Shown here: piece by piece, positions 6,734 through 13,976 of the stretch
Layout: each line of letters opens with the position of its first letter
Numbering within the stretch: position 1 is the first letter of the stretch
NCBI GenBank assembly: GCA_015490055.1
Contig: WFYP01000124.1
Location: 1-14,086, forward strand
Origin: Nitratifractor sp.
GTDB lineage: Bacteria; Campylobacterota; Campylobacteria; Campylobacterales; Sulfurovaceae
Length of the DNA stretch: 14,086 nucleotides
Direction: 5' to 3'
Notes under the pieces: generated by a model
Seen by the model: the letters and a program-made list of their open reading frames with translations, nothing else
Databases searched by the model: none
Told to the model about the DNA's origin: nothing
Translations under genes and position numbers: made by a program

Positions 6734-7285
6734 TTATTTTTTCTCGACCCTCTTTAAATATTGCCAAATTGCACCACCAATAACAATTAAAGCAAGTGGT
6801 GCCAAATATGGCTTAGATTTTAAGTAATTAAATGCCGCAATTATCGCATCGCTAGAGTAGTAGCTTGCAAGTCCAACTGTTAATACAAAAACTATAGAAG
6901 CAAAAAAATTATATATTACAAACTTTTTAAAATCGTACTTGCTAAGTGCCATAACTATCGGTATCAGCGTCTTTACACCATATATAAATTTTTGTATAAA
7001 TATAGCTAATACGCCGTATTTTTTCATTAAAAGTCGAGTAATTGCTAACTTTCTTTTATGTTTTATTAAATATTTTTGAATATCTTTTTTATTGTATCTA
7101 CCCAGATAAAATAGAAAATTATCGCCCAAAAAGTTAAAAATTATCGCAATAATTAGAGCGTAAGTTAAATTAATATGCCCAAGGTAAGCAAACACGCCAG
7201 CCGTAGCAACAATAAGCATAGAGCCCCCAAACGAAAAGAATGCAATCGCTAAGTAACCCCAAGTCTCAAGTGAAGAGAAGTCCAT
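6734..7285 (-). CDS. DedA-family (VTT-domain) inner-membrane protein
   Basis: DedA proteins are multi-pass inner-membrane proteins tied to lipid carrier or phospholipid transport and membrane-potential homeostasis. This one is 183 aa with hydrophobic segments near 10-35, 42-62, 92-115, 122-145 and 158-175. The family signature is recognisable as FNFLGDNFLFYLGR (50-63) and KFIYGVKTLIP (99-109). The second normally reads like RFxPxxRTxxP; here both arginines are replaced by lysine (Lys99, Lys105) and the first proline by tyrosine. The usual acidic residue in the first re-entrant segment is also not apparent in FFSFGGSMLIVATAG. It is therefore a divergent member whose transport function may differ. 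AAAGG precedes the ATG at good spacing, and a TATAAT (7308-7313) lies just upstream. The gene is coupled to the aminotransferase. Confidence 0.85.
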   Translation of the reverse strand: MDFSSLETWGYLAIAFFSFGGSMLIVATAGVFAYLGHINLTYALIIAIIFNFLGDNFLFYLGRYNKKDIQKYLIKHKRKLAITRLLMKKYGVLAIFIQKFIYGVKTLIPIVMALSKYDFKKFVIYNFFASIVFVLTVGLASYYSSDAIIAAFNYLKSKPYLAPLALIVIGGAIWQYLKRVEKK

Positions 7286-7303
7286 ACTTTATGCCTTTTT
7301 TGG

Positions 7304-7315
7304 TATGATTATACT
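7304..7315. promoter_or_regulatory. Overlapping divergent -10 boxes for dedA and the DUF808 gene
   Basis: On the minus strand TATAAT (complement of 7308-7313) is placed to start the dedA message about 15 bases before its ATG. On the plus strand TATACT (7310-7315), with TG three to four bases upstream, faces the DUF808 gene. The two share the same bases, so polymerase binding to one would exclude the other. No clear -35 boxes are seen, which is common in AT-rich Campylobacterota promoters. Confidence 0.5.
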
Positions 7316-7336
7316 GAAATAAAGCTGAGAGCGTAG

Positions 7337-7426
7337 GGTTTTAGGATTTAGGATATGGGATTTAGGATGAAGGATTTTAGTAATTAAAATCTTCTCCCTA
7401 TATCCTTCATCCTATATCCTAAAACC
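7337..7426. repeat. Inverted repeat built of TTTAGGA-type heptamers
   Basis: The left arm 7337-7379 is made of period-7 units (TTTAGGA, TTTAGGA, TATGGGA, TTTAGGA, TGAAGGA). The right arm 7385-7426 is a largely matching reverse complement (TATCCTT, CATCCTA, TATCCTA). GGTTTTAGGAT is shared exactly by the outer ends. In RNA this would make a hairpin of roughly 40 imperfect pairs in the DUF808 leader, ending about 10 bases before the ribosome binding site. Confidence 0.7.
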
Positions 7427-7448
7427 TCTAAGCCAAAGGGAGAAAACA

Positions 7449-8291
7449 ATGGCATCAGGATTTTTTGCACTTTTAGATGATATATCGGTATTAATGGATA
7501 ACTCATCAGTTATGGCAAAAGCGGCTGCTAAAAATACAGCAGGTGTTTTGGGTGATGATTTAGCAGTAAGTGCCTCTAAGGCATCTAATTTTCAAGCATC
7601 AAGAGAGTTACCGGTACTTTGGGCAATAACTAAAGGCTCTTTTGTAAATAAGATAATAATTATTCCCATAATGATAGCCCTAAGTTACTACTTTCCGCAA
7701 GCTATTATGCCTATTTTGGTACTTGGTGGTATTTATCTATCTTACGAGGGAGCACACGGAATTTGGGGTTATATTTTTCCACACGAGAGCCATGAAGAGC
7801 AAGAGCTAGTAAGTGAAAAACAGAAAATCAAAGATGCCATAATTACAGACTTTGTACTCTCCATAGAGATAGTGCTAATCGCCCTCTCGAGCGTGCAAGA
7901 TGCTCCATTACCTACAAAAATATTTGTAGTTACTCTGGTATCGTTTTTAGCAACAATCGGCGTTTATGGAATAGTTGCCTTTTTAGTAAGAATCGACGAT
8001 ATGGGTTACGCAATAGCAAAAGGTGCCAAAAGTGGCTCGTTCAAAGAGAAGTTTGGCTTAAAATTGGTTAGCTCTTTACCAATAGTCATAAAAATCCTAA
8101 GTATAGTAGGAACTTTCGCAATGCTTCTAGTAGCTGGCGGAATATTTATGCATAACTTCCATATTCTACACGAAGTAATGCACTCTATCCCAAGCTTTAT
8201 GGCAGAGCTTATAGTAGCCCTGCTAGTCGGTGGTTTTGCTATGCTTTTAATTGATGGAACTAAGTTTTTAATCTCCAAGATTAGGGGTTAG
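7449..8291 (+). CDS. DUF808 (YedI-like) inner-membrane protein
   Basis: The 280-aa protein matches the DUF808/YedI family by its N-terminal block: ASGFFALLDDISVLMDNSS, then AKAAAKNTAGVLGDDLAVSA and a LPVLWAITKGS stretch before the first membrane segment. E. coli YedI is about 305 aa. Hydrophobic segments lie at roughly 64-100, 129-148, 155-180, 205-235 and 245-275, so it is a multi-pass inner-membrane protein. The family's biochemical role is not established. AAGGGAG (7436-7442) sits 6 bases before the ATG. The leader carries a long heptamer inverted repeat. The stop TAG lies within TTAGGGGTTAGT, the same string seen at the pyrG stop. It ends 7 bases before the 3' end of the oppositely oriented glycosyltransferase, and no partner gene shares its transcript. 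Confidence 0.88.
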   Translation: MASGFFALLDDISVLMDNSSVMAKAAAKNTAGVLGDDLAVSASKASNFQASRELPVLWAITKGSFVNKIIIIPIMIALSYYFPQAIMPILVLGGIYLSYEGAHGIWGYIFPHESHEEQELVSEKQKIKDAIITDFVLSIEIVLIALSSVQDAPLPTKIFVVTLVSFLATIGVYGIVAFLVRIDDMGYAIAKGAKSGSFKEKFGLKLVSSLPIVIKILSIVGTFAMLLVAGGIFMHNFHILHEVMHSIPSFMAELIVALLVGGFAMLLIDGTKFLISKIRG

Positions 8292-8298
8292 TGGCTAG

Positions 8299-9870
8299 TT
8301 AGAACTCTTTAAACTTATCTGCTGGCACTAACAAAATATTTGTGGTTCTAAGTTTCCCACTAGATAGAACGGCACTTTTATTATATTTTGCTTTTCTTTT
8401 TTTATAAACTACTACGGCACTTTTTGGGTATTTTTGTATAAATTTAACTATTTTATTTTTGCTATAAATAACTTTTAATGGTTTATGTAAACGCCCTAAA
8501 AATTGGAATTGGTCAGGATATTTACCTTGATGAATTATTGTATATCCACTCTTTTGTAATTCTGATATTTTTTGAGAAATTTTATGTAAATCTTGCGTTC
8601 TCAAATAGATATGTGCAATATAGTGAACGCTAAACATTAAAAGCAAAGAGCCAATAGCTAAACTTTTTACAAAAGCCATTTTACTCTTAAACTTTTTAAA
8701 TAGTAAAAATAGTGCATAACTTAATAATATTGCTGAACTAATTATTATAGCTTTAAAATCTATTAAATAGTGCAACTCTTTGTTTATAAATTTAGGAGCA
8801 ATAGCAAAAGCAGTCGCTAAAATTAAAAAGAGTATGCCAATTACTCTAGCTCTATATATTGTTAAATTTAAAGTAGAAAATACTCTAGCAATAAGCATAG
8901 CTATAGCTGGAACTATCGGTATTAGGTAGTGTACCTGTTTGCCACTAATTAGCGAAAATATTATAAATGCACCAATTAGCCAAATTAGAAGAAATTTAAG
9001 AGAGTTATCTATCTTTATATTTTTTAACTTTTGCCAAAATTTACCATAAAGAAACCAAGGCATACTAAATCCAATAACTACTGGAATATACCACCAAATA
9101 GGGCGTTTATGGGCAAAAGAGTTTACAGCTCTGCCAACGCTCTGTTTTAATAGTAAACCTTTAGCATACGCATCACCACCCAAGTTTATAGCAGGAATTA
9201 CCCAAAGCAAAGATGCCAAAAGCCCAACAATACCAGCTAGTGCGAATTTTGAATAAAAAGCTACGCCAACTTTAGCATACCATTTAGCCCCTAAAAATAG
9301 AGGTAAAATATAAGCCCCAACTACCGGACCTTTGGTTAATACTCCTAAAAATACTGCAATAGCGATTATGTAGTATCCGCTATTATCTCCCTTAGAGGCT
9401 TTTATAATTCCATAAACAGCTAGTAAAACCCAAAAACCTAACATTATATCGAACATTAAAAGTGAACTATAGAATATATAAAGAACAGTTCCAGCAAGTA
9501 CCCACAGAGCAATTACTGCACCCTCGCTATCATCTTGCCATAAACTTTTATAAATTTTGTATGTTAAAAATAGATTACCCAAAGCAAAAATAAGTGGAAT
9601 GAATCTAAAGCTAAACTCATTAACGCCAAAAATGTACCAACTTAAGTGTATAAGCCAAAATAGCAGTGGCATTTTATGGTCGTAAGGTTCGCCATTTATA
9701 AGTGGCAAAATAAACGAGTGTTTATCGAACATCTCCCAAGCAACGCCAATATAGCGCGTCTCATCTATTGTCATAATTGGGCGAAAGTAAATACCCAAAC
9801 TTACAGCAAAAATAACCAATAAAAATGGTGCTAATAACTCTCTGTATTTTTTTAAACCATATACTTGCAA
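8299..9870 (-). CDS. ArnT/PMT-type membrane glycosyltransferase (GT-C fold)
   Basis: Such enzymes transfer a sugar from a polyprenyl-phosphate donor to an acceptor on the periplasmic side of the inner membrane. This 523-aa protein begins with a membrane segment (13-29), then the first periplasmic loop with the acidic motif TIDETRY (Asp36, Glu37) and HKMPLLFW (Lys66), both typical of ArnT-like proteins. Roughly a dozen hydrophobic segments follow to about residue 415, with a soluble C-terminal tail rich in Lys (about 430-523). The start is TTG at 9868-9870: no ATG is in frame nearby, and AAAGAGTGAG lies just upstream. The gene diverges from the PAP2-led operon and shares its 59-base promoter region, which also contains another ArnT-like gene. 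The two are paralogues with low similarity, so acceptors or sugars may differ. Donor sugar and acceptor are not predictable here. Confidence 0.88.
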   Translation of the reverse strand: MQVYGLKKYRELLAPFLLVIFAVSLGIYFRPIMTIDETRYIGVAWEMFDKHSFILPLINGEPYDHKMPLLFWLIHLSWYIFGVNEFSFRFIPLIFALGNLFLTYKIYKSLWQDDSEGAVIALWVLAGTVLYIFYSSLLMFDIMLGFWVLLAVYGIIKASKGDNSGYYIIAIAVFLGVLTKGPVVGAYILPLFLGAKWYAKVGVAFYSKFALAGIVGLLASLLWVIPAINLGGDAYAKGLLLKQSVGRAVNSFAHKRPIWWYIPVVIGFSMPWFLYGKFWQKLKNIKIDNSLKFLLIWLIGAFIIFSLISGKQVHYLIPIVPAIAMLIARVFSTLNLTIYRARVIGILFLILATAFAIAPKFINKELHYLIDFKAIIISSAILLSYALFLLFKKFKSKMAFVKSLAIGSLLLMFSVHYIAHIYLRTQDLHKISQKISELQKSGYTIIHQGKYPDQFQFLGRLHKPLKVIYSKNKIVKFIQKYPKSAVVVYKKRKAKYNKSAVLSSGKLRTTNILLVPADKFKEF

Positions 9871-9889
9871 ATTATACTCACTCTTTATG

Positions 9890-9904
9890 AACTCTTGTTA
9901 TAAT
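9890..9904. promoter_or_regulatory. Divergent promoter region between the two glycosyltransferase units
   Basis: On the plus strand TGTTATAAT (9896-9904) is a perfect extended -10 box, placing the PAP2 operon start near 9911 with a leader of about 19 bases and AAGAAG (9921-9926) before the ATG. On the minus strand the same bases read TATTAT and could serve the 8299-9870 gene. A second TATAAT (complement of 9871-9876) is too close to the TTG start to drive it. Confidence 0.6.
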
Positions 9905-9929
9905 ATCAAAAATTATTAAAAAGAAGCGT

Positions 9930-10523
9930 ATGAAAAGAGTCTATTTAACAATATTATTGGCACTGTTGCTTTTAATTGTAGTGCTATATAATTATTTCGA
10001 TTTAGAGATTGCTAATTATTTTCATAATCATAAAACCCTATATCCTGTATTTGCAAAAATTACCAAATTGGGGCTTTCTCAGTACTATTTAATACCATCT
10101 ATTCTAATATATTTTATCTATCGCAAAAGAGATGAAATTATAAGCAAATACGCTTTATTAGTATTTGGCTCTGTTGCAATTTCTGGAATTACAGCTGATA
10201 TTATAAAAGTTATAGTTGCCCGCTATCGCCCACGCCTCTACTTTAGTGAGCATCTGTATGGCTTTGATTGGTTTCATTTTGGGCATCTGTATGCTTCGTT
10301 TCCATCAGGGCATAGTGCCACAGCTTTTAGTGCATTTGTAGCATTTGGGTATATGGCTCCTAAGTGGAGGTATCTGTTCTATTTTATAGCATTTTTAATC
10401 GCATTTAGCCGTGTTGTTGTGGGAGCTCATTACCCTAGCGATGCACTTGCTGGCTCGATTTTAGGAGCAGTTACAACAGTGCTGTTATATAAAAAACTTT
10501 TTAGGACTAAAGATGCAAAATAG
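9930..10523 (+). CDS. PAP2-family membrane lipid phosphatase
   Basis: PAP2 enzymes remove phosphate from lipid phosphates or pyrophosphates at the membrane, usually on the periplasmic face. All three signature motifs are intact in this 197-aa protein: KVIVARYRP (Lys93, Arg100, Pro101), PSGH (125-128, with catalytic acid His128) and SRVVVGAHYPSD (Ser160, Arg161, nucleophile His167, Asp171). Hydrophobic segments near 5-22, 50-64, 76-95, 128-143, 147-166 and 172-188 fit the six-helix topology. Possible substrates are lipid A phosphate (LpxE/LpxF-like), undecaprenyl pyrophosphate or phosphatidylglycerol phosphate, and sequence alone does not choose. It is first in a four-gene operon, and its last 11 bases overlap the ArnT-like gene. 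That favours a role in the same lipid or glycan pathway (inference). Confidence 0.92.
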   Translation: MKRVYLTILLALLLLIVVLYNYFDLEIANYFHNHKTLYPVFAKITKLGLSQYYLIPSILIYFIYRKRDEIISKYALLVFGSVAISGITADIIKVIVARYRPRLYFSEHLYGFDWFHFGHLYASFPSGHSATAFSAFVAFGYMAPKWRYLFYFIAFLIAFSRVVVGAHYPSDALAGSILGAVTTVLLYKKLFRTKDAK

Positions 10524-12048
10524 TCTATTAAAACACCATAAATTGGTGCTAGCATTTATAATATTTTTAAGTTTTTATGCCGCTTTGGGGTATGTGCCAC
10601 TATTCGATTTAGACGAAGGTGCATTTAGCGAAGCAACTCGAGAGATGCTAAAGAGTCACAACTATATAACAACATATTTAAATGGTGATTTGCGTTTTGA
10701 CAAGCCGATATTAATTTACTGGTTGCAAGCTTTTAGCGTAAAACTCTTTGGCTTAAACGAATTTGCCTTGCGTCTGCCCTCAGCTATTGCTTCGACATTT
10801 TGGGCTATGGCGATTTATAGCTTTACAAAACGCCATTACGATGGTAAAATAGCCTTTTTAGCAACCCTTTTTATGGCTGGTAGCTTGCAAATTACAGTTA
10901 TCGCAAAAGCAGCTATTGCCGATGCTCTTTTAAATATGTTTATTGCTTTAAGCCTATTTTACCTATACGATTACCTAAAAAGTGGCAAAAAAAGTTACCT
11001 ATATTTAGCCTCAGCAACCGTGGCTTTTGGCACGCTTACAAAGGGTCCGGTAGCTATTATGGTTCCATTTGTTACGCTATTTATCTACCTTGCAATCAAA
11101 AGAGAGTTTGCCCTGTTTTTCAAAACAGTTTTTAACCCAATAGTTATAGTAATTTTTCTAATAATCGCCGCACCTTGGTACACTTTGGAGTATTTAGACC
11201 AAGGGCAAAAGTTTATAAATGGCTTCTTTTTAAAGCATAATCTATCTCGCTTCGAAGGTTCACTAGAGGGGCATAGTGGCTCACTCTTTTACTATATTCC
11301 TGTAATTTTAATAGGAATGCTACCATTTACAACTGCCCTTTTAAAGATGCTAACTAAAGTAAAAAGTTATTTTAAAAGCGATTTAGAGCTTTACTTGCTT
11401 ATTTGGGGAGCATTTGTATTTATATTTTTCTCATTTTCTGGTACTAAATTACCACATTATATAATTTATGGCTACACACCATTTTTTATACTAATGGCTC
11501 TGAGTTTCAAAGATATAAAAAGCCAGCTAGCTTTGCATTTTCCAACTATTTTACTATTTATAATACTGCTACTACTTCCATTTATTGCACCTATAATCGC
11601 CCCAAGTGTACATGATAAAGTGGCTAAAATTCTACTGCCATTTGTGCCTGATAGTTTTGGAATAACTTACAAGCTATACTTTGCAATTAGCATTTTAATA
11701 CTAATATATCTAGCCTTTAATAAGCAATTAGATAAAATAAACCAAATAGTTGTAGCGTCTGTTTTACTGCTAATTGGTGTAAACTTTTTTGCAGCTCCAA
11801 GTTATGCCAAACTAGCACAGCAGCCAATAAAAGAGGCAGGCTTGCTAGCAAAAAAAGAGAATTTAAAAGTTGTAATGTATGGCATTAACACCCCAACTTT
11901 TAATGTTTATGCCCAAAGATTGGTAGTTAAACGAAAGCCCAAAGTTGGCGAAGTCGCTTTTGTTAAAGTTACAACGCTAAAAGAGTTTAAAAAATACACA
12001 ACGCTATATAAAAAATATGGATACGCACTAATAAAGGTTGAAAAATGA
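10513..12048 (+). CDS. ArnT/PMT-type membrane glycosyltransferase, second copy
   Basis: This is a 511-aa GT-C protein of the ArnT type, expected to use a polyprenyl-phosphate sugar at the outer face of the inner membrane. After a first membrane segment (11-30), FDLDEGAFSEATREML (31-46) carries the family's acidic residues Asp34/Glu35. RFDKPILIYW (61-70) corresponds to the conserved KPP-type loop, with Lys64. TLTKGPVAIMVP (about 174-185) matches the LxKGP motif seen in ArnT relatives and in the divergent paralogue (TKGPVVGA). About a dozen membrane segments are followed by a short periplasmic tail. AGGA (10503-10506) gives the ATG a good ribosome site despite the 11-base overlap with the PAP2 gene. 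The stop TGA overlaps the ATG of the next glycosyltransferase (ATGA), so the two are coupled. This supports a donor-maker/donor-user pair. Confidence 0.92.
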   Translation: MQNSLLKHHKLVLAFIIFLSFYAALGYVPLFDLDEGAFSEATREMLKSHNYITTYLNGDLRFDKPILIYWLQAFSVKLFGLNEFALRLPSAIASTFWAMAIYSFTKRHYDGKIAFLATLFMAGSLQITVIAKAAIADALLNMFIALSLFYLYDYLKSGKKSYLYLASATVAFGTLTKGPVAIMVPFVTLFIYLAIKREFALFFKTVFNPIVIVIFLIIAAPWYTLEYLDQGQKFINGFFLKHNLSRFEGSLEGHSGSLFYYIPVILIGMLPFTTALLKMLTKVKSYFKSDLELYLLIWGAFVFIFFSFSGTKLPHYIIYGYTPFFILMALSFKDIKSQLALHFPTILLFIILLLLPFIAPIIAPSVHDKVAKILLPFVPDSFGITYKLYFAISILILIYLAFNKQLDKINQIVVASVLLLIGVNFFAAPSYAKLAQQPIKEAGLLAKKENLKVVMYGINTPTFNVYAQRLVVKRKPKVGEVAFVKVTTLKEFKKYTTLYKKYGYALIKVEK

Positions 12049-12983
12049 GAAAACTATCTGTTGTAGTTCCGGTAATGAATGAAGAGGATAACATAAAGCC
12101 CCTATTTGATGCAATTAGTAACGCATTAGAGGGCATAGATTACGAATTAATTTTCGTAGATGATGGCTCAAAAGATAAAACGGTAGAGCTTATAAAACAG
12201 TACGCAGATGATAGAACAAAGTTAGTAATTTTTAACCGAAACTATGGGCAAACAACTGCAATGGCAGCAGGTTTTGATGTAGCCGAAGGCGAGTTAATAG
12301 CCCCAATAGATGGCGATTTACAAAACGACCCGTTAGATATTCCAATAATGATGAAAAAGTTAGAAGATGAGGGTTGGGATGTAGTAGCTGGCGTTAGAGC
12401 AAAGCGACAAGATGGTATGTTTTTGCGAAAAATACCTAGCAAAATCGCAAATTGGATTATCAGAAAATCTACAGGTGTTTACTTAAGCGATTACGGATGC
12501 ACTCTAAAAGTGTTTAAAAAAGATGTAGCTAAAAACTTGAACCTTTATGGAGAACTGCACCGTTTTATCCCAGTATTAGCCGAAATGTATGGTGCAAAAA
12601 TGACACAAATGCCAGTTCGCCACCACGCAAGAATTCACGGTGTTAGCAAATATGGAATTGGCAGAACTTTCAAGGTAATTAGCGATTTGCTTTTAATGCT
12701 ATTTTTCCAAAAATATGGCACAAAACCGATGCACCTATTTGGAACTATCGGATTTGGAATGTTTAGTATCGGTGCAATTATAGACTTTTACCTATTCTTG
12801 CTAAAACTGTTTGGTCAAGACATCGGTTCTCGCCCACTTTTGATACTTGGAGTAATGCTAACTTTAGGCGGTATTCAGCTAATCACCACAGGTTTCTTAG
12901 CCGAAATTATGATGCGAACATACTATGAATCGCAAAACAAAAAGCCATATGTAATAAAAGAGATATTCACAAAAGAGCAATAG
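12045..12983 (+). CDS. GT2 polyprenyl-phosphate glycosyltransferase (ArnC/GtrB/DPM1-like)
   Basis: Enzymes of this type transfer a sugar from a nucleotide sugar to a polyprenyl phosphate on the cytoplasmic face of the inner membrane. The 312-aa protein has an N-terminal GT-A domain with VVVPVMNEEDNI (6-17), the nucleotide-binding ELIFVDDGS (34-42) and the metal-binding DGD (Asp89, Asp91) in PIDGDLQNDP. The segment RHHARIHGVSKYG (192-204) matches the conserved acceptor-loop region. Two C-terminal membrane segments (about 229-255 and 264-288) match the ArnC/GtrB layout. The ATG overlaps the previous stop (ATGA), with AAGG (12034-12037) upstream. Adjacent to an ArnT-like transferase, it most likely supplies that enzyme's lipid-linked sugar, similar in logic to ArnC/ArnT or FlmF/FlmK. 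The sugar is unknown, and no sugar-nucleotide biosynthesis genes are in view. Confidence 0.93.
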   Translation: MRKLSVVVPVMNEEDNIKPLFDAISNALEGIDYELIFVDDGSKDKTVELIKQYADDRTKLVIFNRNYGQTTAMAAGFDVAEGELIAPIDGDLQNDPLDIPIMMKKLEDEGWDVVAGVRAKRQDGMFLRKIPSKIANWIIRKSTGVYLSDYGCTLKVFKKDVAKNLNLYGELHRFIPVLAEMYGAKMTQMPVRHHARIHGVSKYGIGRTFKVISDLLLMLFFQKYGTKPMHLFGTIGFGMFSIGAIIDFYLFLLKLFGQDIGSRPLLILGVMLTLGGIQLITTGFLAEIMMRTYYESQNKKPYVIKEIFTKEQ

Positions 12984-12986
12984 ATT

Positions 12987-13832
12987 TTGAAAAAAAAGAT
13001 AAAAGTAGCCCTAAAAATTGTAATATCTATTGCGTTAATCTATCTTGTTTTACGCAATATAGATACAAGCAAGCTGTTTGAGACAATTAAGCAGAGCAAC
13101 ATCTGGTGGCTATTTGTCGCTTTTATCTTTTTTAACTTATCAAAAATCGTAAGTGCCATTAGGCTAAATTGGTACTTTAAAGATTGTGGCGTAAATTTAA
13201 GCACAAAAACAAATTTAATACTCTACTATATCGGAATGTTTTACAACCTATTCTTACCCGGAGGAATAGGCGGAGATGGCTACAAAATATACTTGCTAAA
13301 AAAAAGATTTAACACTAAAGTATCAAAACTCTTACAAGCCATTCTGCTAGATAGATTAAGCGGTTTAGTCGCCCTGCTCTTCTTGGCAGCCCTACTCTTT
13401 ATATTCAGCAAATATAGCACACTCTACCCCATTTTAAAATGGCTAGCCTTTGCAGTGACTATATCAATTTACCCAATATTTATATATTTACACAAACGCC
13501 TATTTAAAGGCTTTTTAACATACTTAAGCCACACTACTCTATATGGTCTATTGGTTCAAATTTTACAATTAATAACAGCCATATTCATAATACTAGCCCT
13601 TAAAGATAGCGTACCAATAGTAGAGTTTCTATTCCTATTTCTCTTCTCATCAGTAGTAGCCGTTTTACCCCTAACAATAGGCGGAGTAGGAGCAAGAGAG
13701 TTCACCTTTCTATACGGCTTAAAACTCCTCTCCCTAGAGCCAACAAGCGGAGTAGCCTTTAGCTTTATATTCTTTCTAATTACTTTTATATCATCAGCTA
13801 TCGGAGCTCTATTTTTACATAAAGAGATTTAA
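12987..13832 (+). CDS. UPF0104/LPG-synthase-TM-like multi-pass membrane protein
   Basis: The 281-aa protein belongs to the family defined by the membrane half of lysylphosphatidylglycerol synthase (MprF) and archaeal AglD-type proteins. Signature stretches are FYNLFLPGGIGGDGYKIYLL (about 84-103) and LPLTIGGVGAREFTFLYGL (about 224-242). There are about seven hydrophobic segments and no soluble aminoacyl-transferase domain, so it is a stand-alone membrane module. In MprF this part flips the modified lipid; a lipid-flipping or assembly role here is inference. The start is TTG at 12987, three bases after the upstream stop, with AAAGAG (12972-12977) at usable spacing. It is last in the four-gene operon, and its position next to the GT2 enzyme fits a helper for a lipid-linked sugar. 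A GAGATTTAAATCTC palindrome covers the stop codon. Confidence 0.88.
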   Translation: MKKKIKVALKIVISIALIYLVLRNIDTSKLFETIKQSNIWWLFVAFIFFNLSKIVSAIRLNWYFKDCGVNLSTKTNLILYYIGMFYNLFLPGGIGGDGYKIYLLKKRFNTKVSKLLQAILLDRLSGLVALLFLAALLFIFSKYSTLYPILKWLAFAVTISIYPIFIYLHKRLFKGFLTYLSHTTLYGLLVQILQLITAIFIILALKDSVPIVEFLFLFLFSSVVAVLPLTIGGVGAREFTFLYGLKLLSLEPTSGVAFSFIFFLITFISSAIGALFLHKEI

Positions 13833-13837
13833 ATCTC
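13824..13837. terminator. Palindrome at the end of the glycosylation operon
   Basis: GAGATTTAAATCTC is perfectly self-complementary and contains the stop TAA (13830-13832). No T-run follows, so terminator function is weakly supported. The REP-like hairpins just downstream may help end or protect the message. Confidence 0.3.
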
Positions 13838-13839
13838 AG

Positions 13840-13920
13840 TGCTCGATAAATCGACCCTACAATGTTATAAAATTTAGATATACAATTTAATTTTTTAATG
13901 TAGGGTCGATTTATCGACCA
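13840..13920. repeat. Inverted pair of REP-like 21-mers
   Basis: TGCTCGATAAATCGACCCTAC (13840-13860, one base longer than the 20-base core) and the reverse complement of 13900-13920 agree at 20 of 21 positions, with 39 AT-rich bases between. The unit GTAGGGTCGATTTATCGACC at 13900-13919 is identical to the left end of the element at 2468-2536. Here the units point the opposite way relative to each other compared with that element. Each unit is a near-palindrome and can form its own hairpin. Confidence 0.8.
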
Positions 13921-13976
13921 TTATAATATTCAATTTCAAAGCAATATTTAATCAGTACCTAATTTAAAAAATCTAT

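Noticed and set aside
8006..8278. Antisense open frame at the 3' end of the DUF808 gene
   Set aside because: It is fully contained in a coding region, and its composition mirrors the complementary strand.
9871..9876. TATAAT on the minus strand as the -10 box of the 8299-9870 glycosyltransferase
   Set aside because: It abuts the TTG start codon, so transcription would begin inside the coding region. The TATTAT further upstream fits better.
12242..12442. Antisense open frame inside the GT2 gene
   Set aside because: It is a shadow of the catalytic domain, with no independent support.
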